Below, one piece after another: positions 35,186 to 46,232 of a stretch of 64,000 nucleotides of DNA; the stretch's first letter is position 1, and every line of letters starts with the position of its first letter. A program made the position numbers and the translations under genes. The stretch comes from Adiantum capillus-veneris (Eukaryota > Streptophyta > Polypodiopsida > Polypodiales > Pteridaceae). The notes beneath the pieces were generated by a model. The model worked only from the letters and a program-made list of their open reading frames with translations. It had not been told where the DNA came from and did not search any database. The stretch is taken from assembly GCA_014529385.2 (NCBI GenBank), contig CM043959.1, positions 63,067,753 to 63,131,752 on the forward strand, written 5' to 3'.

Positions 35186-37795
35186 TGAGGCGGTCCGGGG
35201 CGGGCAACAAGAAGAGCAACCTCTAGACACCCTTCAAAGCTCCCGTGCTGCTCAATGGGGCTGGGGCACAACACAACACAAACCAAAACAACAAACCCAC
35301 AACCAAATCCCAACTACACAAGGGGCACCGCCTAGTTTAAGAGCGAACTAGGACGCAAAAGAGGAGAATCGTTAGAGCAACCCACAAACAAGCAAGGAAT
35401 TTACACTAACCATAACACCAATGGAACACTCTCACAAACTAAAACATGAGAGAGAGAGAGAGAGAGAGAGACAGAGCGAGATGGTGTACAACTTAGCTTC
35501 AACTTTATATTTTGCACAAAAAGTAACTTAGAGCTTGCGGAATCAAGTGACAAGATTTGGTTATAGCATCACTAGCACATTGTCTTAGGGTTATGGGAGC
35601 CCTCTCACCATCCACCCTCTTACAATGGTAGACAAACAATAGCCAATGAATCACAAGAACCAAAACAACAACCTTCAATGAAACAAGTCACCTTATGAAG
35701 CTAAATGAGTTTGCCAATCCAAATTGGAGGAGAAGCGTGAGCCTTTGGACATGAATTGCACCCAAAACTACCAATTCATTGATGTTGGGGTAGATACAAC
35801 AATGGTAGAAAGAATATCTTCTACTCGCACTCACTCAAACTAGCTCAAGCTTTTCTATGCACCAAGGTGATGGTGTATAGAAAGCTTACTCTCTCTTTAC
35901 AACCAAGATAGAACTGGTGTGTGGTACGCTCAATCTAGTGTGCAATGGTATAGTGATGTCTTTTACAAGGAGGAATCCGTTCTATTTATAGGTTTTAGAA
36001 GCCTTGATTAGGATTAAGCCTAATCAATTTTATTAGGAAAGATCAAGGATTATGAATTTTTATGAATTTCAAATGATAATGGGGTCTCTCTTTTCTCTTG
36101 CGTCACATGGATGTGGACGCAAGTAAGAGAAATATTGATGTGGTGAAAGGAGAGAAACTTCCATGGGAGTGAGTGAATTTGGTTTACTTGTGCGGTTGCC
36201 TACTCCATATGTTGATAGTGAGGGTGCATTTTTACAAGAGAAGTTAGTGGTTAGTGGTAATAATCACTAGAATTGTTAGTGATAAATTTACAATGGGTAG
36301 GATGAGTTGATTTGATGAAGGAAGAGGGGTGAATTAAAAGAGAATCGTTGAGATGGTGAAGGTTTGAAGAAGCTTGAACTCACCCTTGTGTAGATTGTGG
36401 AAAAAATGACCGCTGGTCTTCTTCTTCTTCTTCGCTTCCTTACGCCGCCGCCACGGTTGACCACCACGATGAAAAGAGGATTTGTTGATGAAAAATCCTC
36501 AATTTGCAGAAGTTATCATGGTTAAGATGCTGAATTTTAGATATTTTTAGGAGAGGTAAATGAAATTGTAGCATAGAATCAATAGAGAGAGACATGGAGA
36601 GGGTGTATGTATGTAGAGGTTCATAAAAGAACTATAGGGATAAGAGAGAAGGATAATGGTGAAGAGGGTAGGAGAAGCCATGGAAATTGCATGTTTGAGT
36701 GAGGGAAGGAGAGGGAGGGATGTGTAAGAGTGAGTAGGTGTGTGGAAGGGTGAGAGAAGACTAAGGGCTACTTGTGAGAAAAGTGGGCAAACTGGGGTCC
36801 ACTCAAAAAATCATAGCTCACCGTTGGTAGCTCCAAAAATCGTGAAAAACTTTGAAGTGATTATTTAGAGCGTGGGCTACATTTTCTCTTTTGACTACCA
36901 CTCCAAATTCGGAGTGGAGATAGGTGCCAAAATTCTCGCCAAAAAGCCTGTTTTTTATGCCTGCAAAAGTCTTTTAGTGGCCCCCTCCTTTGTTGAATTT
37001 GTACAATGCATCCAAGATTGAGCCCCTCCTTTGTCATATTATAATACAAAGCATCCAGGTTTCCCTTGACCCATGCATGGAGGAGGATTATTGCTGAATA
37101 AAGAAATATATACATGGTGGGACTAGTGTATGGACTATTCATGGACTTTAGCTCAATGAGCACATAGTGTTAGAATAATGAGTAAAAATAATAATAAAAA
37201 TATGGAGGAGTTATGGATATGGAAAGATATTGGAATCATATGATATGGTCCCTCCTTGAATTATTTTGGGTGAAAGAAAAAAGGTATGCAAGTAAATAAT
37301 ATAATAAACGTGACCAATGAGTAGAAATCAATTTTTTGTTTTCACGAGGGTGAGGGTGAAAATGTGGGAGTGATTTGTATAAAGGAAAAATATAAGGTTA
37401 GAGTACGTACATATTGGCAAAAAATATACTTATGGTGTAAGAGGATGAAAGAAGGTGTACATAGGTTTAATAAAACACACACCTAAGTAGAAATATTTAA
37501 ATAAATATACCAAAATAATTATAAAAAATCCCTATATTTAGGCCATATATACAATGAAATATTTACACACAAAGAGGTCATAATATACTTTTATTTTTTT
37601 ATTTTTTTATTTTTTTGGCTCAACTAGCCAAGTGACTAGCTAGCTAAGGGTTTTTAAGAAGATATGGGAAAAGCCCCCTAACTCACACACGCCTATGTAC
37701 AGTGAAATGGTAGGGATAGCCATAGCGTTTGGGTGAATTTGGTAGGGTGGAGTAACTTACTATGGCAATTATGAAGAGCCGAAAAACGGCTATCA
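35186..37795 (-). repeat. Ladder LTR 4 (5-prime-most, divergent)
   Basis: 2610 bp. It carries 167 extra bases (36021-36187) absent from the other three LTRs, a longer T-rich tract near 37590-37616, and more single-base differences. It has (GA)12 near 35447. Confidence 0.95.
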
Positions 37796-37799
37796 CAAT

Positions 37800-38242
37800 C
37801 TCAATGTTGAAGAGGTAAGCATCAAGTATATCGGCATCCACTCCTTCAGGTGCTTTGCCATTAGGTAACGTAGAGAGATGATCCACTATGAGGTGTATTT
37901 TGCCCTTGTTTACCACAATCATAAAATCAAACTTAGGAAATATGATGAACCAACAAACAATTCTTCATGTATGGCAACGTTTGTTTACTAGATACAATAG
38001 GGCTTGGTGATATGTAAAGAAGAAAAATTTGTTGAGCAAGAGATAATACCTAAATTTCTTTACGGCATATATCATTCCTAACCCTTCTCATTATGTGCCT
38101 TTGTAGTGCTTGTTCATGTTGTTCAACTGTCAACTAGCATAGCACACAGGGAAATCCATTGTTCCTTCTCCTGGCTGAGCCAAGATACAACCTATAGAAA
38201 ATGATGAGACGTCAATGTGAACATGGAATATTTTATCCCAAT
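37800..38242 (-). pseudogene. Gypsy RNase H remnant (split from integrase by the ladder)
   Basis: Minus-strand frames with breaks read FHVHIDVSSFSIGCILAQ, then FPVCYASRQLN-like, then NKHYKGT, YAVKKFRYYLL and finally VDHLSTLPNG and AYLFNIE. This is the RT-linked RNase H order of Ty3/gypsy pol. The frame stops at the ladder boundary and resumes at 20297. Confidence 0.7.
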
Positions 38243-38925
38243 TCAGTGCCTTGAGTATTGGTGATGATATAAGCGCATATTTAAGTTTTGCAAATGAATC
38301 TTCACACTCTTTTGTCCAATCAAAGACAACTTCAACCTATACAAGGGTAGCGTAATGACTACATACATGTATATGAACCGTCGATAGTATCCAAAATGTC
38401 CCCATTCTGTATCAAATTCCATTTTGTATTTGTCTTCTACCGCAACATCCAATTTGTTGTATCTTAAGAATCTGTCTAAAAATGAGTAGTCTTTTTTGTC
38501 AACCACTTGCTCTAGCACATGTTTAATGATTGGTAAGGGATAGTTATCCCTTATTGTTGCAGTATTCACTTTTTTGAGATTCACACATACACATAATTTT
38601 CCTGTTTTCTTGGGGACTGCCATAATGGATGACACCTAATCATTGTGTTCAGTCTCATAGATGAATCTCATCTCCTTAAGCTTATCAATCTCTTCTTTAA
38701 TTTGTTTGGCAAATGTTTCATTATAGGTATAGGGCCGTTGTCTGCAGGGTTTAGCATCAGGCTTCAAGGGAATTGTGTGTTGACATATTAAAGGATCCAC
38801 CCCCTTGAGGTATTTATATAACCATGCAAAAACATCTCTATACTCTTTGAGGAGCTATATGAGCACTCCTCTTCTCTTGTGCTAAAATCCGTTGCTATGT
38901 AGATCGGTTTTGCAGCCTCTCCAGG
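38243..38925 (-). pseudogene. Gypsy reverse transcriptase, internally deleted
   Basis: The N-terminal part reads KPIYIATDFSTREEE, then after a frameshift LLKEYRDVFAWLYKYLKG and QHTIPLK. The ORF at 38243-38635 carries SSIMAVPKKTGKLCVCVNL, TIRDNYPLP and YSFLDRF. It jumps from FDTEWG straight to HFGYYRRFI, so the block that should hold the catalytic YxDD motif (over 100 residues) is missing. RT copies element RNA to DNA; this one is inactive. Confidence 0.85.
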
Positions 38926-41106
38926 TTTTGCTAGGTCTATTTTTTTTGCATTTTTAGGGTCATCATAGGACTCATTTCCTCTTTTCTCCCTTATCAATTG
39001 ATTCATACATGGCTCTGGTATTACCTTAGGGGCTCCCTTTTCCTTGTCTGTTCCTCCTTCCAGTTTTCTCAATTTTTCTTTCGTTTGGTTTAGATCTTCA
39101 GCTAAGGAAGTTTGTTCACATTCCTTCCTAGCTTTCGTAAATTTCCATGCATGTCGTTGACTTTTTTGTTCAATGCTAGGTGCATTGGTTTTTGGTTCTT
39201 CAATAATGGGTTCATTAACTGCTTTACGAGCTTGGGCTCTTGTGATAACTTGTATTGATATCACATTTTTGTTTTCTAGCCCACTATTAGATGGTATTGC
39301 CTCTAGTATATTCAACATTACTTTTGATCCTTTGTTAGGGTTTTTTGGGAAATCATGGATTAAATGAGTGATTCCCCACTCTGGGCAATATGCATTCACC
39401 CTAATGATTAGGGTGATTTTCTTGTAAGGATAGTCTCTCATCAAGTGGTCTCCGCCACACTTATAACATGGTCCCTTTTGTTGTTGAGGTGCTCGTTTAG
39501 CAGGATGCTCTTGATAAGCATGTCTTGATCCCACTAATCCCCCATTTTCTATGAATAGTAATGTGCGTTTGTCCAAGATGTGTCTACTTTCTCCTGTAGC
39601 ATGTGCAAAAATTGGTTATGCAATTGATCCAATCATGCTCCATGGTTTCGGTGCTTTTGGTTCTTCAGGTGGATAGTATCTTGTTTTGGTCATGTATCCA
39701 ATAGGCTCTTTGTAATATGATGGGATTGGTACTAAGGCTTTCTCCTCAGCTTCTTCTACGATCGGTTCATATCTGACTCCTGTAGGTCTCGTTCCTAGTA
39801 GTGGAGGTTGTTGTCCTAAGACTGACTGAGGTCTTTCAACTCCTACTGGCCCTGGAAAATTTATTCTTGTGTATCTAAGCACTGGTGGTACTTGTGCTTG
39901 TACTACTTGGGCTTTTGGGGAGTACTGGCATTCTTTTATGTATTCCTTGCTATAATAGAACTCTTCAATCACGTGATTTGTCCCCTTCTTCTCTATTGCA
40001 CACCACTTAGGTTGCTTAACCTGCGGTGTAGCAAACAGATTGATCCTATTCAGCACCTCTTCAATGAGCTCTTCTTGATTTATCAAGGATTCAAATTTGT
40101 TTACTGACTTGGAGGATTTGGATCCACTATGCTGTGAGGAGGAATCATCATCTAAATCCTTGTATTCTTCTTCCTTGTAGATAATACAATTATCTACCAA
40201 GTAGAGAGATTCTTTTGTCAACTCATTCAATGTATGGATCTTTTTCATGTGTAGGTCTTGATAGAGTTCTAGTTCCTCAGTCCTTGGATAAAAATGAGCA
40301 TTGACCATAAATGGGTTGTTAGTTCTTTTATTTGGAAAACCTTATGTATCTCTCCAGCCTTAAGGTTGCTTTCTGTACGGACTCACCTTCTTTTTGCTTG
40401 AATTTCTGGATTTGGAAGACAGTGTTGTGAGCTATCCCTCTATGAGAGAATTATTTGATAAATTTGTTAAACACCTCCTATATTGACTCAAACTCTCTAT
40501 GCTCTAAGGAAACAAACTAGGTAGAGGAATCATCTTCAAGTGTTAGCCCAAATCTTACAAACTGCATTGGAAAGTCTAGGACTTCCTCAGCTCTAATGAC
40601 ACGCACAAATGCTGCTATATGATCCCTTGGATCTCTGTTTTTGGAGTATTTCTTGTTTACCCACTTCTAGACCTAAGATGGTCTTATCCTACAGTGATCC
40701 ATCAATCTAAGCATCAATTCTCCTAATCCTTCTCTATGAGCTCTTTTTAGCCTAGGATATGGTACATGTTTTTCCCCTAAGGGTGCTTCTAGCCCGTAAT
40801 TCCTGGCTGGTCTAGCAGGTGGTTGTTCCTCTACTTGGACCCTTTCTTCTTGTTCTCATTCTCATTCTCATTCTCAATGTGGTGCTTCAGACCTAGTTGG
40901 ACTCGATGCTCACGTTCTAGAGTCTCATCTTGGTACTATTGATGGAGTGGTGGTTCTCTTAGCCCTAACATGGCTCGATAATAACAACCTTTGTATGTGT
41001 TTTGTCCTGGTGCTGCATATTGTTTGAGCCATGCTTGAAATGATATTGGTGTGTCTTATTGGTCTTGAGGGTTGCGCAATGACTGTCTATTCGTATGCGA
41101 CATTGT
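38926..41106 (-). pseudogene. Gypsy Gag with zinc-knuckle-like motifs (broken)
   Basis: Starting near 41106 (MSHTNRQSLRNPQDQ), frames with many stops contain RGIAHNTVFQIQKFKQKEG (about 40370-40440). The open parts are 39616-40308 and 38788-39576. The second has CYKCGGDHLMRDYP and CPEWGITHLIHDFP, knuckles of CX2CX3HX4C type with the last Cys and one other Cys lost. The order and many phrases (KWCAIE, VLGQQPPL, ITHLI, VITRAQA) match the plus-strand gypsy Gag at 46689-55811, so the two elements are relatives. Gag runs into RT with no protease between them. Confidence 0.8.
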
Positions 41107-41338
41107 GTCGTAATCATCTCATAGGGATTTGTTGAATTTCTAGGGGTTTGTATGGGATTTTTCTTGTCTTCAAAAGCCTGTACTAAGAATTATGGCATTA
41201 TCACTCTTCGTACATCACCTAGGTGTATTCGCTCATATTGTCCACCATACTTATTACAATAATGATATGAATTACTATTGCAGAGTCATATGAAAACATG
41301 TACAAGACTTAGTCTTTGCTTGATTCATTCACATGGGG

Positions 41339-41767
41339 TTAGATGAAATGGTAGTAAGAGATGACTCTCCCATCATTGTGCTTGTAAATCCAAATATTTT
41401 CATGAATTGTAGACACTCTTGCTACTCTCTTGTCATCAATATAAAAAGCTTCAAGAAGATTAATCTTAAGAGGTAGTTCTTGAGTCTCCATAACCATCTT
41501 CCCTTTTTCTACTTTGTTTCCATACTGATTATATTTTTTTGCATCTGTGAAAATGAGGTAGTGGTTCCCCTCTTCATTGCGGAATCTATCACCATCATTG
41601 TTCACCAGGATTACTTCTAATCCTCTAGCAGGACGTTCTTCAATACAGATGCATTGACGTCCTTGAACATCCGCATATACTAGGGATTCATGGGCATTTG
41701 TTTCCTTTAGGAAGATTGTCGTGTACTTCGGTGTGTTTAAGGGTTTTTGGGAGGTGTTATCCCCCAT
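41339..41767 (-). CDS. Small ORF upstream of Gag, unknown function
   Basis: An intact 142-codon frame preceding the broken Gag on the same strand. It has no recognised domain. It is moderately charged, with IHENIWIYKHNDGRV near the C-terminus. The related plus-strand element has an N-terminal extension in the same relative position, but I see no convincing sequence match. Confidence 0.4.
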   Translation of the reverse strand: MGDNTSQKPLNTPKYTTIFLKETNAHESLVYADVQGRQCICIEERPARGLEVILVNNDGDRFRNEEGNHYLIFTDAKKYNQYGNKVEKGKMVMETQELPLKINLLEAFYIDDKRVARVSTIHENIWIYKHNDGRVISYYHFI

Positions 41768-43005
41768 AGTCCCTTACAGTTGAAAGCCTCCTAATTGCTG
41801 GTTAGCCATCCAATAATATGATTTTTTGGAAGAGGTGTTAGTATCACTACCCTCTTCTATGATTCGAGCCAAGGGATCTATCTTCGCTTGGTTTACACTC
41901 TCTTCCTACTAGAATCCCTTGGTCCATCTTTACTCTACCTTCTCTGAGAAGACACCTTCTTGATCTCAAATACATGAAAAAAGACAAATAATCTCTTGCA
42001 AAATGTCAACCTCTTACATGTGAGGTCAGCTTTCTCCTTGTGTAACCCTTGCTCTTGATACCTTGCATATCTATATATATAAGATCAAGCACTTTTCCTC
42101 TTGTCCTTTTGAGTGATAAGTCCAAATTTCTCTCCAAAATATTCATTGAAATTCAAAAATTACAAAAGTTTTGAAACCTAGGTCAAGATAGTGACAAATC
42201 AAAGCCTAATCTTTAACTTGCACTTGAGAGTGATTCTGGAGTGTGTTGGATTTATGCAAGTTTTTTTTGAAACCTTGGTAAGATTTCCTATAGGCTCGTA
42301 GGGTCAAATCTCCAAGATGGGCTAGATGGCAACTACAGTAGTAGCTGACACTAGTGGAATTTTTCAACCTAGTCAATTCCTATTAGTTGGTCTTTACCTA
42401 GTGAGTCTTGTGACACCATGTATGAAGCGTGTTGACACATTTTGATGCCAGTTGGGTCAGTTATCAGAATTTGTCCTTGGAAATTCAATTTTGTGGTGAT
42501 TAGAGGAAATTTTAGTGGTCCAAATAAGTCAAGGAAGGTATATTTGGGATCCTTGGACTGTTATGAATAACTTGACACCAACTTGATCCCAATCTTGCAT
42601 AGATGACAACTACTACAATCGCTGGCTTTTGTGGAGTTTTTGACTTCTGAAACTTGTAGTGGCTTCCCAATAACCTGTACAGTCCTTTGCACTTATGTGT
42701 CACTTGAAATTTTGGATGTTGACTTGGCAAAAGTCAAGTTAACTCCTTGAGCCTAGGCATTGAGGCAATTTTGGTTGGTTTTACCCAATCTTTGAACCTT
42801 TTTGACAGGTGGAAAGTGGATTTGGCAAGTATGGAGGTTGTGGGTCTTGTAGGTATGCCCAGGTTTTGAAAAGTGACAGGTGGAAAAAATCACGATAGCT
42901 CTCACTTGGGTTTGATTTCATGCTTCACTTTCTATTATTCCCTGACCTATAGGGCTTCCCAATGACACCTTGTATGACTTAAAATGATTACTTTTTGGCC
43001 TCTGT
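41768..43005. other. No identifiable gene; probable leader/LTR region of the old gypsy
   Basis: A weak direct repetition is visible (GGCTAGATGGCAACTAC near 42317 and ATAGATGACAACTAC near 42599). No primer site or LTR boundary could be recognised. Confidence 0.3.
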
Positions 43006-43010
43006 CCATA

Positions 43011-43968
43011 TGTTGACCGCTGGGGCAACAACACAACATAACTCAAGTTTCGTACCAAAGTCTTATCTTTTGCGAGTTATGAAATGCTGCGAATTATGGC
43101 TATAAACGTCATTTGTAATGAGTAGTTATTCTAGTTTCAGAAGCCGGGGTGCAATGGCACTTCCAGATTATAAATACAAAGCCATTTGACCCTTTCAACC
43201 CCATTTTTGGTTAAACCTAAGGTAGCCTTAGTATATAAGGTACCTAGGTCATTTTGTAAAGGGAGACTTTTAATCATAATCAAAACTTTAGCGTTTCCAT
43301 CTACTATGTGTGAGAGAGAAAGAGAGTGAGCGTGAGCTTTATCCTCTAGCTACGCCCGGCTCGCTCAATACATTGGAGATCCGACTGCACCATTGTTGTA
43401 GGCTCGAGGAGAGCTACGCGACAACGCCAAGAATTCCACATGAGACGAAGCGCACACGGCGACGCATCTACGAGCTATTTGTGGTCATAAGTGTATCAAA
43501 CGATGTCTGTTTTCTACGTGCTAGTAGTCTATTGAATCGTGGCGACATAAGCTACGCATAGGTACTCACAAATTTCAGTTTCGCGCACTTTCAAAATTCT
43601 TCTCTGTCATCCTACGCGTTTTCTGCGCATGGGTTTAGAGTGAGGGTTTTGAGTGTAGAAGCTTAGGGATGGGTGTATCCTAGTGAGGGGATGGTTTTCC
43701 TTAAGTTTTGTACGAATCTGGCATGATTAGGTGAGTTACCTTCCGTATGTGTGTATGTGGCTAGGTGGTTTAGCTGAGAGCAGTGATGTTCTTGATTGTG
43801 GTTTAGTTGGCCTTCTAGAGTGTTGTATGTGTAGGATGGTCTCAACCTGACAAGCTAAAGAGATTTCCTCCGTGTGCCTATCGTGTCATGTGTGTCCTCG
43901 ATTGACATTATGTTGATCTAGGTAGTGTTTGCATGCACTTCATGGGTGTGTGAGTCGCTCCCCCAACA
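43011..43968 (+). repeat. 5-prime LTR of the plus-strand gypsy element
   Basis: 958 bp. A TATATAAG box lies near 43232. A 12-bp CATCCTACGCGT motif at 43608-43619 matches half of the leader palindromes. An 83-codon open frame in this LTR is repeated in the other LTR and is probably not a gene. Confidence 0.95.
43232..43239 (+). promoter_or_regulatory. Putative TATA box in the LTR
   Basis: TATATAAG about 222 bp into the LTR. The equivalent lies near 58904 in the other LTR. Transcription would be expected to begin some 30 bp downstream. Confidence 0.5.
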
Positions 43969-43987
43969 TTGGCACCGCTGCCGGGGA
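43969..43987 (+). other. Primer-binding site (tRNA-Asp type)
   Basis: TTGGCACCGCTGCCGGGGA starts directly after the LTR. It differs at two positions from the TTGGCGCC...GCCGGGGA site typical of Athila/Tat-lineage gypsy elements, which is complementary to tRNA-Asp. Confidence 0.8.
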
Positions 43988-44511
43988 CACAAGGACCTAA
44001 GTAGGTTTCCTACTAACGCTCGTGTGATGGTTGCTTGATTTAGTTTCGGTTAAAGAAAGCGTTTTTGTTAAGTGGCTCCGGAAGAGGATATTCCGCGATC
44101 AAGTGGATAGCCAGGAAGCGTATGTCTTGACGAGGGTCTGCAACTAGATAGGTTTAGTTAGGATCTGTGGATTAGAGTATTTGTTGGTGGTTGAGTGATT
44201 TGTGAGGTGATAAAAGCATTTACTAGTCCGTGTGTGGCAGTGAAGTGTTTTTCTACTCATAGATGCAAAACCCCATATGATTTGTAGGAGTAGCTTTAGG
44301 TAAGTGATCCGATTCTGATCTAGAGCTATTCAACACTAAATTATTTGCTAAAGTGCTTGATTGCATTTGAAATCACGGAAAAGTGTGCTTTTGAGGGTAA
44401 AAATGCATTAAACAAGCTTTTGTGGATATTTTTGTATGACTGACTGATGCTGTGCATATAAAAGAGCATTTGCAAGGGTTCTGTGAAGAAAACCTGCAAT
44501 TCTGTAAACAT
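43988..44511 (+). other. Start of the untranslated leader
   Basis: No coding frame of note. It continues into the palindrome array. Confidence 0.5.
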
Positions 44512-46232
44512 AGACATCCTACGCGTAGGATGTCTCAAGGGGTATCTGGAGACCAAATTTAAAAATTCTGACTGTACCAGTGGGTTCAGAGGGTAGGTTT
44601 TACCCTAGTAACATATTGACTTGGGTGTTATTCCCTATTTTTGTTGACCAAAAGCCAAAAGGCGGAGTCAAAAAACGTAAACTTTCAGAAAAGGCTTAAA
44701 TTGAGTGATTTTTGCATGTTTTTGCAATTGTGAAGCATACTTGCACTTGCCGAGAGCATAAGGAAGCATCAGGAACACTTCAGTCTGAAAAAATAAGCAG
44801 TAGACATCCTACGCGTAGGATGTCTACAGGGTGATCTGGGCACTTTTTTGAAAATCTGAGGTTACCAGTGTGTTTAGAAGGTAGGTTCTACCCTATTTTC
44901 ACCTGGAAAGTGAAAATTTGACCAAGTTTTGACAAATCAAAGCCAAAAGACGAGAATTGCCAGACATCCTACCCAAATTGTATTCAAGGCCTAATTTTGA
45001 GACCAAACCATAGGATGACTCATAGGCATGTTCTAAATGTTGTATTGAGTGCATGTGATAAATTTCATCTCATTTGGGTCAGTGAAAGTGAAGACTGAAT
45101 AGACTTTAGCATTTTTGGATAGACAAAAGGCAAGAATAGCTAGTTTTGGGGTCTTTTGACATCCAAATTAAAATCTAAGCATAGCATTGGGTTGCTAACA
45201 TCAAGGGGAAGCTATGGCTTAAGTTTGGGGCACTTCTAAGCACTTAGACATCCTACGCGTAGGATGTCTTCACCATGATTTAGCACTCCAAATTAACCTC
45301 TGAGCATACCACAGTGATCAGCACCTTAAGGAGAGTCTGTGGTTCAAGTTTGGGTTCATTCTGAGCAAAAAGACATCCTACGCGTAGGATGTCTCCTGCA
45401 TGATTCTGAAACCAAAATTCTATTGTGACCATACCATGCTGTCATATAACCTTAGATAAGCCTCCTAGGCTAATTTGGTCCTGTTTGGAGTTGATTTGAC
45501 TGGTGAATTCATCAGAACGGACATCAGGCTTTTGGAACAGATTCTTGATCATTTGACCAACCTATAGGTGTCAGAATCAAAAACTAAAAATAGCTGTGAG
45601 TTTAGCACATCAAGGGGAAGCTAAAGTGCAAGTTTGAGCTAAAACAGAGCAAAAAGACATCCTACGCGTAGGATGTCTCCAGGGTCATAAAGTGGTCAAA
45701 ATTCTACTTGGGTCATATAGGAAGGTTCCCAGTGTCTCAAGGATTCCAGAACTTTTTTCAAAAGTGAATTTGGACTTTGTTTGGCCTATTTACCAAGCAA
45801 AGACAAGAATTGTCAGACATCCTACTCTTGGAGTGCACTAGAAGCTTATGCAGCCCAAATCTTGACCTATTTGCATCCAAATTCAATTTTAATCATACCA
45901 TTGTGTTGTTGAGCATTAGGAGAATCTTGGGATCAAGTTTGGACAAAATCTGAGCAGTTAGACATCCTACGCGTAGGATGTCTCCAGCTTGATTTAGGAC
46001 TCCAAACCAACCTATGAGCATACCACTGTGATCAGCACATCAAGGAGAAGCTGGGGTGAAAATTTCAAATCATTTTGAGCAAAAAGACATCCTACGCGTA
46101 GGATGTCTCAAGGCCATTTTTAGGTCCAAATGCAATTATGAGCATGCCATTGTGTTGTTGGACTTAAGGGGAGTCTCTAGACCAAATTTTCTTAAATTCT
46201 GAGCATATAGACATCCTACGCGTAGGATGTCT
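44512..46232 (+). repeat. Array of perfect 24-bp palindromes in the leader
   Basis: AGACATCCTACG followed at once by its reverse complement occurs eight times without mismatch: 44512-44535, 44802-44825, 45246-45269, 45371-45394, 45655-45678, 45960-45983, 46085-46108 and 46209-46232. Two decayed half copies lie at 44962 and 45815. Start-to-start steps including the half copies are 290, 160, 284, 125, 284, 160, 145, 125 and 124. The sequence between copies is also repeated but far less well conserved (phrases such as GAGCAAAA before and TCTCCAGG after). In RNA each copy would fold into a 9-bp stem with the self-complementary loop ACGCGU. In DNA each copy centres on ACGCGT. Confidence 0.95.

Larger units (their letters stand above)
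20298..37795 (-). mobile_element. Ladder of a gag-only LTR retrotransposon (4 LTRs, 3 internal regions)
   Basis: Four copies of one LTR (20298-22725, 25260-27684, 30219-32651, 35186-37795) alternate with three internal regions of 2534 bp (22726-25259, 27685-30218, 32652-35185), all in the minus orientation. The LTR runs TGATAGCC to CCGCCTCA on the minus strand. The whole ladder sits in the frame of an older gypsy element. Flanks are CCAT (20294-20297) and CAAT (37796-37799), an imperfect 4-bp duplication. A single element of this family would be about 7.4 kb with no protease, RT or integrase. Unequal recombination between LTRs, or integration of a concatemer, could give the ladder. Confidence 0.9.
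17896..41767 (-). mobile_element. Old Ty3/gypsy retrotransposon, broken and split by the LTR ladder
   Basis: Coding blocks on the minus strand run from right to left: small ORF (41339-41767), Gag with zinc knuckles (38926-41106), RT (38243-38925), RNase H (37800-38242), then the 17.5 kb ladder insertion, then two zinc modules and the integrase core (18421-20297), and a retropepsin-like frame (17896-18315). Many stops and shifts make it dead. The host frame is interrupted between the codons of FNIE and VPKWSQ, which shows the two halves were one element. LTRs of this element were not found; its true ends may lie beyond the stated limits. Confidence 0.8.

Noticed and set aside
20298-37795. Dismissing the ladder as an assembly error
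   Set aside because: Copies carry distinct substitutions, different GA-repeat lengths and a 167-bp difference, and the ladder is anchored in one interrupted host frame. Read-level confirmation is still needed.
43310-43561. 83-codon ORF present in both gypsy LTRs as a gene
   Set aside because: It is duplicated only because the LTR is duplicated, lies in the expected R-U5 region, and has no recognisable domain.
44512-46232. CRISPR-like array
   Set aside because: Repeats are palindromes at uneven spacing, and the spacers are themselves related. It lies in the leader of a plant retrotransposon with no cas genes.
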